Shown here: positions 58,873 through 64,000 of the stretch, in pieces
Numbering within the stretch: the stretch's first letter is position 1
Layout: the number at the start of each line of letters is the position of its first letter
Origin: Betaproteobacteria bacterium
GTDB taxonomy: Bacteria > Pseudomonadota > Gammaproteobacteria > Burkholderiales > Rhodocyclaceae
Assembly: GCA_028065725.1 (NCBI GenBank)
Contig: JAPTVL010000268.1
Location: 186,001 to 250,000, forward strand
Direction of reading: 5' to 3'
Length of the DNA stretch: 64,000 nt
Position numbers and translations under genes: made by a program
The notes under the pieces: generated by a model
What the model saw: only the letters and a program-made list of their open reading frames with translations
What the model was told of the DNA's origin: nothing
The model's database searches: none

Positions 58873-60405
58873 CTATGTTGATTGGGGACTGCTTGCGCGC
58901 GCGACCATCTGCCGCACGTCTTCCTTGCGTATCTTGCCCAGCGCGGTTTTCGGCAAGGCCTCGACCACGATGACTTCCTTGGGATGCTTGTAGCGGGCGA
59001 TGCGGCCTTCGAGCAGGTTCAGTACCTGCTCGCCGGTGAAATGGCGGTCGGCCCTCGGCACCACCACGGCGACCACGATCTCGCCCCAGCGTTCGTCGGG
59101 ACGGCCGATCACCGAGGCTTCGGCAATGTCGGGGCATTCGATGAGCAGGTTTTCGATCTCGGCCGGATAGATGTTCTCGCCGCCGGAGATGATCATTTCC
59201 TTGCTGCGGCCGTCGACGAAAAGATAGCCCTCGTCATCCTGATGGCCCATGTCGCCGGTGTGGAACCAGCCATCGACCAGAACGTTGGCGGTGATTTTCG
59301 GCGCTTTCCAGTAGCCGATCATGACGTTGTCGCCCTTGACCACGATTTCGCCGGTGGTGCCGGACTTCACGTCGGCGCCCTGGTTGTCGACGATGCGCAG
59401 CTGGCAGTGCGCGGCCGCCTTGCCGGTCGAGCCGACCTTGCGCCGCGCATCCGGCGCCTTGAGGTACACCGCGATCGGACAGGTTTCGGTCGAGCCATAC
59501 ACCTGCACCAGCGGCACGCCCTTGGCATGCACGGCGTGGATCACGCGGCGCGGCACGATGGTCGAGCCGGTGGTGATCATGCGCAGGCTTGAGAAGTCGG
59601 CGCCGGCCCAACGCCGATGCGCCATCATCATGTCCAGTTGGGCGGGCACCAGCACGGTCAGCGTGATGCCGTCCTGCTCGATGGCGTCGAAGGTGGCATC
59701 GGGGTCGAACTTCGGATGCAGCACCACCGTGCAGCCGGCCTGCAGGGCGGGCGTGGTCTGGTTGTTGAGGCCGCCGACATGGAACAGCGGCAGGGTAGTG
59801 AGGATCACGTCGTTCGCCGTCATTTCATGCATGTCGGCACTGTTGGCCGCGTTGCATTCCAGCGCGCGCTGGGTCAGCAGCACGCCTTTCGGCTTGCCGG
59901 TCGAACCCGAGGTATAGCAGATCAGTAGCGGGTCGTCCGCGCCGACCTCCGGATCGCGTGGCGCGGGGCCACCGGCGCGCGCGCAGAAGTTCGCCCACGA
60001 GATCCAGCCGGGGCCGGCCGTGCCGAAGCTGACCAGCGTCATGGCACCCAAAGCGTTACGGAAGGCGTCGGTCTGGGCCACATACTGCGGTTCGACGAAG
60101 AGCAGCGCCGGTGGGCAGTCTTCCAGCATCTGTCGATGCTCCGGCGCGGCCAGACGCCAGTTGAGCGGCATGAACATGGCGCCGAGGCGGGCGCTGGCGA
60201 ACAGCAGGGCCAGCATTTCCGGGCTGTTGAAGCCGAGATAGGCCACGCAGTCGTGGCGCTTGACGCCTGATGCGGCCAGCGCCGCGGCGAGTCGCTCGAC
60301 CAGGGCGGCGAGCGCCGCATAGGACAGGTCGCGCCCGGGAAAACGAATGGCGGCCTTGTCGGGCCTCAGCCCGGCGTTGTGGTCTATCCAGTCGGACACG
60401 TTCAT
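58873..60405 (-). CDS. iaaB: Acyl-CoA ligase, indoleacetate-CoA ligase type
   Basis: The 510-residue protein starts MNVSDWIDHNAGLRP; I use ATG 60405 because the alternative is a TTG two codons earlier. It has the AMP-binding signature CYTSGSTGKPKGVLLT and the late motif YLFVDGRSKEMIISGGENIYP. In Aromatoleum a ligase in this cluster position activates indoleacetate to its CoA thioester. That step, with indolepyruvate oxidoreductase, would tie CoA chemistry to either the uptake or the regulatory signal. The substrate cannot be proven from sequence. Confidence 0.78.
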   Translation of the reverse strand: MNVSDWIDHNAGLRPDKAAIRFPGRDLSYAALAALVERLAAALAASGVKRHDCVAYLGFNSPEMLALLFASARLGAMFMPLNWRLAAPEHRQMLEDCPPALLFVEPQYVAQTDAFRNALGAMTLVSFGTAGPGWISWANFCARAGGPAPRDPEVGADDPLLICYTSGSTGKPKGVLLTQRALECNAANSADMHEMTANDVILTTLPLFHVGGLNNQTTPALQAGCTVVLHPKFDPDATFDAIEQDGITLTVLVPAQLDMMMAHRRWAGADFSSLRMITTGSTIVPRRVIHAVHAKGVPLVQVYGSTETCPIAVYLKAPDARRKVGSTGKAAAHCQLRIVDNQGADVKSGTTGEIVVKGDNVMIGYWKAPKITANVLVDGWFHTGDMGHQDDEGYLFVDGRSKEMIISGGENIYPAEIENLLIECPDIAEASVIGRPDERWGEIVVAVVVPRADRHFTGEQVLNLLEGRIARYKHPKEVIVVEALPKTALGKIRKEDVRQMVARASSPQST

Positions 60406-60436
60406 ATGCAAAGGTGGCTATGTTGAAAATGACGGC

Positions 60437-60551
60437 AAAAATCTCACCACCAAGACACCAAGACACCAAGATCACCAAGGACCACCAAGGAGTGCATTGG
60501 ATTTTCTTTGTGCAACTTGGTGTCCTTGGTGCCTTGGTGGTGAAAGATTTT
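60437..60551. repeat. CACCAAG-arm palindromic element, copy 2
   Basis: The left arm (60437-60492) carries repeated CACCAAG units and the right arm (60502-60551) repeated CTTGGTG units, with AAAATCT at the outer left mirrored by AGATTTT at the outer right. It fills the gap between the thiolase and ligase genes. It is homologous to the copy at 54925 but longer at the ends. Confidence 0.8.
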
Positions 60552-60566
60552 CATATTGAACGCCCA

Positions 60567-61772
60567 CTACGCGTCGCAGACTTCGAGTACTACCGACATC
60601 GCCGTATCGCCCGCGGCGCAGCCGGTGAACAGGCCGAAGCCGCCGCCCTTGAGGGCCAGTTCCTCGATCAGCTCGATGATGGCGCGGGTGCCCATCGGCG
60701 CCTGCGGGTGGCCCCAGACCAGCGAGCAGCCGTAGTTGTTCATGGCCTTCAGGTCGCAGCCGGTCTGCCTGGCGAAGAACAGGTCATTCACCGCAAACGG
60801 GTTGTGGGTCTTGATCGCCTTCATCTCGGCAACCTTCCTGCCGGCTTGGTCCAGCGCGCGCTGCGCGGCGGGCAGCATGGCTTCGGGCATGTAGGCCAGC
60901 GGCACGCGGGCGAGGCCGAAACCGTGCAGGCGCACGGCGATTTTCTTGTCGGTGGACAGCTCGCGGGCCTTTTCACGCGTGGTGACGATGATCGCCGCAT
61001 TGCCGTCGGCCGGATGCGTCTGACCGCCGAAAGTCACGGTGCCGCCTTCCATCACCGGCTTGAGTTTGGCCAGGCCTTCGACGGTCGATTGCGACACGCC
61101 TTCGTCGCCGGTCATGGTGCTGGCGGTCTTCTTGAAGTTGGGCGCCGGCACCTCGAAGGGCAGGGTCATGAAGCGGCGCAAAAAGGCCGAATCGCTCGCC
61201 AGCGACTGGCGGTATTGCTCTTCGCGGCGCAGCACCAGTTCGTGCTGTTCGGCGGTGCCGATGCCATGCTTCCTGGCGACGTTTTCCGCGGTCTGCAGCA
61301 TCGCGTGCTTGCCCAGCGGGTCGCAGTTGAAGTTGTCCATGACCCAGTCTTCCGCCATGCCGGTGCCACCGGGACCCTTGGGGTTCGGGTAATACAGGTG
61401 TGGCCCGTTGGAGGTGCGGTCGCAATTGATCGCCAGTGCGGTGGTCGCCATGCCGGCCTCGATTTCCTGGGCCGCCGCGAGCAGGGTGCGCACGCCGGTG
61501 GCGCAGGCCTGCATCAGCGTCGGGCCGCCGGCCTGGTTGGCGCCGATCAGGCCGGTGAGCCAAGGCAGCCCATAGAAGGAATACTTTTGCGGCACGGAGA
61601 AGCCGAGCGCGCCATAGTCAAACGTCTTCGGGTCGATCCTGCGCTTGGCCAGTTCCAGCTTCGCCACGTGGGCGGCGAATTCGATGCTGTGCAGGTTGGA
61701 GAAGCTGCCCTGCCAGCGGGCGAAAGGAGTACTCCAGTAGGCGCCGTAGGGAATTTCTGCTTTGTAGGTCAT
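60567..61772 (-). CDS. Thiolase (acetyl-CoA acyltransferase, SCP2-like branch)
   Basis: The 401-residue protein has the acyl-accepting cysteine in LMQACATGVRTLL and the late segment HNPFAVNDLFF in place of the common NVNGG motif, then a C-terminal TGCAAGDT that carries the second cysteine. In the indoleacetate route a thiolase would split 3-oxo-3-(2-aminophenyl)propionyl-CoA to 2-aminobenzoyl-CoA and acetyl-CoA. It is the first structural gene of the minus-strand operon, 81 bp after the regulator gene. Confidence 0.83.
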   Translation of the reverse strand: MTYKAEIPYGAYWSTPFARWQGSFSNLHSIEFAAHVAKLELAKRRIDPKTFDYGALGFSVPQKYSFYGLPWLTGLIGANQAGGPTLMQACATGVRTLLAAAQEIEAGMATTALAINCDRTSNGPHLYYPNPKGPGGTGMAEDWVMDNFNCDPLGKHAMLQTAENVARKHGIGTAEQHELVLRREEQYRQSLASDSAFLRRFMTLPFEVPAPNFKKTASTMTGDEGVSQSTVEGLAKLKPVMEGGTVTFGGQTHPADGNAAIIVTTREKARELSTDKKIAVRLHGFGLARVPLAYMPEAMLPAAQRALDQAGRKVAEMKAIKTHNPFAVNDLFFARQTGCDLKAMNNYGCSLVWGHPQAPMGTRAIIELIEELALKGGGFGLFTGCAAGDTAMSVVLEVCDA

Positions 61773-61853
61773 TTCGAAAGTCCATTCGTGCTGATTCGGG
61801 GCCGCCGGGCGGGGTCCTGACGCCGCGCCGGCGATCGATGGGGAAGCGCGCTC

Positions 61854-62561
61854 TTAGCGCACCGAGGCGGTTTGTTCCGCCTCCTTCTCCTGGTCGATTT
61901 CTTCAATGGCGGTGATGAGAAAGTGCTTGGCCGCCTCGAGGTGCTTGTGCATCGCTTCGGCAGCGGCATCGGCATCGCGCTTCTTGAAGGCGGCATGGAT
62001 GTTCTTCATCCCGGTCAGCGCGGTCTTTCTTGCGCTGGCATCGCCCAGTGTCAGCACGCGCAGAAAGCGCACATGGCCGACGTACTGGTCGAGCAGTTTG
62101 GACATGCGCCGGTTCGGAATCAGCGCGCGCCAGGCATTGTGGAAACGGCTGTTGGCTTCGAGGAAGGCACGGAAGTCGCCGTTCTTCTCGGCCGCCGTGG
62201 CATCGTCGATTGCCGCTGCCATGCTGGCGAGGTCCGCCGCTCCGGTCACTTCGGCGACGGCGATGCGCGCCGCGGCGGGCTCCAGCAGGAAACGCAGCTG
62301 GTAGATCTCCTCGATGTCGGCATCGGTCAGTTCGGGTACCACGAAGCCGCGGCCCTCGACGACGATCATGCCTTCGCTTTCAAGCCGCGCCAGGGCTTCG
62401 CGCACCGGCGTGCGCGAGACGCCGAGTTGCGCGGCGAGGCTGACTTCCTGCAGGCGTTCGCCGGGACGGATCTGGTGGCTGCCGATGTTGTCGCGCAACT
62501 GGTGATAGACACGATCGGCAAGGCCGGCCGGGCGTTCGAGGGGCTTGATCGAAGTGTTCAT
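61854..62561 (-). CDS. GntR family (FCD-domain) transcriptional regulator
   Basis: The 235-residue protein has a winged helix N-terminal domain (PGERLQEVSLAAQLGVSRTPVREALARLESEGMI) and a helical FCD ligand domain typical of FadR-like GntR regulators, where Asp and His residues bind a metal and an acid. It heads the operon and is divergent from meaB, with an inverted repeat between them. Likely effectors are aryl-CoA thioesters or the acids themselves. Confidence 0.9.
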   Translation of the reverse strand: MNTSIKPLERPAGLADRVYHQLRDNIGSHQIRPGERLQEVSLAAQLGVSRTPVREALARLESEGMIVVEGRGFVVPELTDADIEEIYQLRFLLEPAAARIAVAEVTGAADLASMAAAIDDATAAEKNGDFRAFLEANSRFHNAWRALIPNRRMSKLLDQYVGHVRFLRVLTLGDASARKTALTGMKNIHAAFKKRDADAAAEAMHKHLEAAKHFLITAIEEIDQEKEAEQTASVR

Positions 62562-62606
62562 GGCAGAATCGATTGCGCTGTTGCGCTCGTGTCATGGAAT
62601 ACTGGA

Positions 62607-62622
62607 TACTGTATACGCAGTA
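62607..62622. promoter_or_regulatory. Palindromic operator candidate between regulator and meaB
   Basis: TACTG-TATACG-CAGTA is a perfect inverted repeat with a GTATAC core, in the 103-bp divergent region. FadR/GntR proteins bind short palindromes of this form. It could control both the iaa-type operon and meaB. Confidence 0.5.
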
Positions 62623-62664
62623 CATCGAGAGTGTCAATAGCAACAAATGCAACAGGTGCAATCC

Positions 62665-63726
62665 ATGAGTCATTCGCTTGATGATCTGGCGCAGCGGGTC
62701 GCGGCCGGGGAGCGGCCCGCTCTGGCGCGGGCGCTGTCGCTGGCCGAGCGCGATGCCGCGGCCGGCGCCGCGCTGGTCGTGCGCCTGGCGGACCGGATGG
62801 GGCGGGCGCACGTGGTCGGCATCACCGGCCCGCCGGGTGCCGGCAAGTCCACCCTGGTCGGCGTCATGGTGCGGCAGTTGCTGCAACTGGGACAACGCAT
62901 CGCGGTGCTGGCCGTCGATCCATCGAGCCCGGTGACCGGCGGCGCGCTGCTGGGGGACCGCTTCCGCATCGGCGAATGCGCCGCCGACGACCGCTCCTTC
63001 ATCCGCTCCACCGCGACGCGCGGCAGCCTGGGCGGCCTGACGGCCGCTGCGCGGCAGATGGTGCAACTGATGGATGCCGCCGGCTACGATCTGGTGCTGG
63101 TCGAGACCGTGGGCACCGGCCAGTCCGAGATTGACGTCGCGCGACTGGCCGATTCGCTGCTGGTGGTCTTTCCGCCCGGGCTGGGCGACGAATTGCAGGC
63201 GATCAAGGCCGGCATCCTGGAACTGGCGGACCTGCTGGTGGTGACCAAGAGCGACACCGCCGGCGCCGCCCAGGCCAGCCAGTCGTTGCGGATGGCCGCG
63301 CACATGTGGCGCAAGGCGCCGCCGATTCATCCGGTCAGCGCGGTGAGCGGCGAGGGCATCGCGGCGCTGGTCGAGGCGATTCTGGCGCGGATGCGGACCG
63401 CAGAGTCGTCTTTACGCGCCGGCCATGCGCTGGTGCCGGCAACACCCGGCGCGCTGGCGGAACGCTTCGACAAGTTTCGGCGCGAGCTGGAGCGCCGCCT
63501 GCCGCTGGCGGCGACAGATGCCTTGTCGGTGCAACTGCTGGCGGCCGAGGAGAATGCCGGCGGGCTGCAGCTGCGGGTCAGCGTGTGCAACGGCGGCAGT
63601 GCGTTTCAACTCGGCGCCGTGGCCGGTGCGCTGGTGTTTGCCGAGGGCAGCGGCCTCAACTGCCGAATTGAGGAATTGGACACGATTGGCGGTACCCTGA
63701 TGCTTCGACTCGATCCATTCGCGTAA
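62665..63726 (+). CDS. meaB: MeaB/ArgK-type G-protein chaperone of B12-dependent mutase
   Basis: The 353-residue protein has the G-domain motifs GPPGAGKST (Walker A), DPSSP, ETVGTGQSE and VVTKSD (specificity loop). MeaB proteins load cobalamin onto acyl-CoA mutases and protect the radical intermediate, using GTP. Position back to back with an operon that encodes a two-subunit mutase makes this mutase its client. I prefer ATG 62665, with AGG 8 bases upstream, over ATG 62647. Confidence 0.9.
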   Translation: MSHSLDDLAQRVAAGERPALARALSLAERDAAAGAALVVRLADRMGRAHVVGITGPPGAGKSTLVGVMVRQLLQLGQRIAVLAVDPSSPVTGGALLGDRFRIGECAADDRSFIRSTATRGSLGGLTAAARQMVQLMDAAGYDLVLVETVGTGQSEIDVARLADSLLVVFPPGLGDELQAIKAGILELADLLVVTKSDTAGAAQASQSLRMAAHMWRKAPPIHPVSAVSGEGIAALVEAILARMRTAESSLRAGHALVPATPGALAERFDKFRRELERRLPLAATDALSVQLLAAEENAGGLQLRVSVCNGGSAFQLGAVAGALVFAEGSGLNCRIEELDTIGGTLMLRLDPFA

Positions 63727-63740
63727 GGCTTGCAGGGTCG

Positions 63741-63764
63741 GAAGTCGGCGCCGGCGCCACGGCG
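63741..63764 (+). repeat. Dispersed 24-bp motif, copy 12
   Basis: GAAGTCGGCG, then CCGGCGCCACGGCG, with AAAAA soon after, in the gap between meaB and the next gene. Confidence 0.45.
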
Positions 63765-63832
63765 GAAAAACCGGGAAAGCGGGAGCGACCTTGCCCGACC
63801 GTTCAACTGGAGTATTGGGCTTGAATTTTTCG

Positions 63833-64000
63833 ATGCTTCACTGGAATTCGCTGAAGACCAGGGTGACGCTGTTCACCCTGGCGATTTTCCTGGCGAGCAT
63901 CTGGTCGCTGGCGTTTTACTCCGGGCGGATGCTGCGCGACGGCCTGGAGCGCCAGCTGAGCGAACAGCAGTATGCGACGGTTTCCCTGATTGCCGCCGAT
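63833..64000 (+). CDS. N-terminal part of a membrane sensor-type protein (truncated by window edge)
   Basis: Fifty-six residues are visible. A membrane segment (VTLFTLAIFLASIWSLAFYSG) follows a short cytoplasmic start MLHWNSLKTR, and then an outward helix MLRDGLERQLSEQQYATVSLIA begins. This is the layout of sensor kinases or diguanylate cyclase/phosphodiesterase proteins with an extracytoplasmic sensor. A TTG at 63821, 8 bases after GGAG, is an alternative start. The output domain lies outside the window. Confidence 0.6.
   Translation, partial: MLHWNSLKTRVTLFTLAIFLASIWSLAFYSGRMLRDGLERQLSEQQYATVSLIAAD

Overview
The window is high-GC, densely packed chromosomal DNA from a betaproteobacterium that degrades aromatic compounds without oxygen. 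The gene families point to a facultative, probably denitrifying, relative of Thauera, Azoarcus, Aromatoleum, Georgfuchsia or Sulfuritalea. I infer this from gene content and cannot fix the genus. Two anaerobic aromatic clusters flank a block of housekeeping genes.

Region 1 (1-7434, + strand) is the downstream part of an anaerobic phenol operon. It encodes phenylphosphate carboxylase in the order ppcB (cut by the window edge), ppcD, ppcA, ppcC, followed by a third UbiD-family protein, a UbiX-type flavin prenyltransferase, an archaeal-type (DUF120) CTP-dependent riboflavin kinase, a Nudix hydrolase, an FMN-barrel protein and a metallophosphatase. Region 2 (7435-19806) continues the route. It holds a KorAB-type 2-oxoacid:ferredoxin oxidoreductase, a ferritin-like protein, an Alvin-type 2[4Fe-4S] ferredoxin, 4-hydroxybenzoyl-CoA reductase (hcrC, hcrA, hcrB, with the diagnostic extra 4Fe-4S cysteines), a PaaK-type CoA ligase, a MarR regulator, a tungsten/molybdenum aldehyde oxidoreductase with a fused C-terminal MoaD/ThiS-like domain, and a dodecin. 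Together these carboxylate phenylphosphate to 4-hydroxybenzoate, activate it to the CoA thioester and dehydroxylate it to benzoyl-CoA with low-potential ferredoxin electrons.

Region 3 (19.9-37.8 kb) is mostly core genome: an RlmI-like methyltransferase, thioredoxin, a DEAD-box helicase, gamma-carbonic anhydrase, ftsB-eno-DUF1330-kdsA-pyrG, a SapC-like gene, prfB with its programmed frameshift, lysS, mnmC and gltX. It includes a BamE-like lipoprotein gene broken by one stop codon and an M48-like lipoprotein lacking the first zinc-ligand histidine.

Region 4 (37.9-41.87 kb) begins at tRNA-Val(CAC) and is an AT-richer accessory patch. It contains an AAA+ ATPase with no ordinary start codon, a zinc-ribbon plus nucleoside-deoxyribosyltransferase/TIR-like protein (defence candidate), an IS4-family insertion sequence, and palindromic repeats bracketing the effector and the IS.

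Region 5 (41.87-62.6 kb, - strand) is the most distinctive block: thirteen structural genes preceded by a GntR regulator. Its content matches the anaerobic indole-3-acetate (auxin) pathway described in Aromatoleum/Azoarcus (iaa genes): thiolase, acyl-CoA ligase, two hydantoinase-type subunits, acyl-CoA dehydrogenase, B12-dependent mutase (two subunits), a three-subunit molybdenum hydroxylase, a family III CoA-transferase, a solute-binding protein and an indolepyruvate:ferredoxin oxidoreductase. A divergent MeaB G-protein chaperone (62.7-63.7 kb) probably serves the mutase. A membrane sensor-type protein begins at the right edge.

A short GC-rich motif of about 24 bp recurs roughly a dozen times across the window, in intergenic gaps and in protein linkers. 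A separate element with CACCAAG-rich inverted arms sits twice inside the indoleacetate operon.
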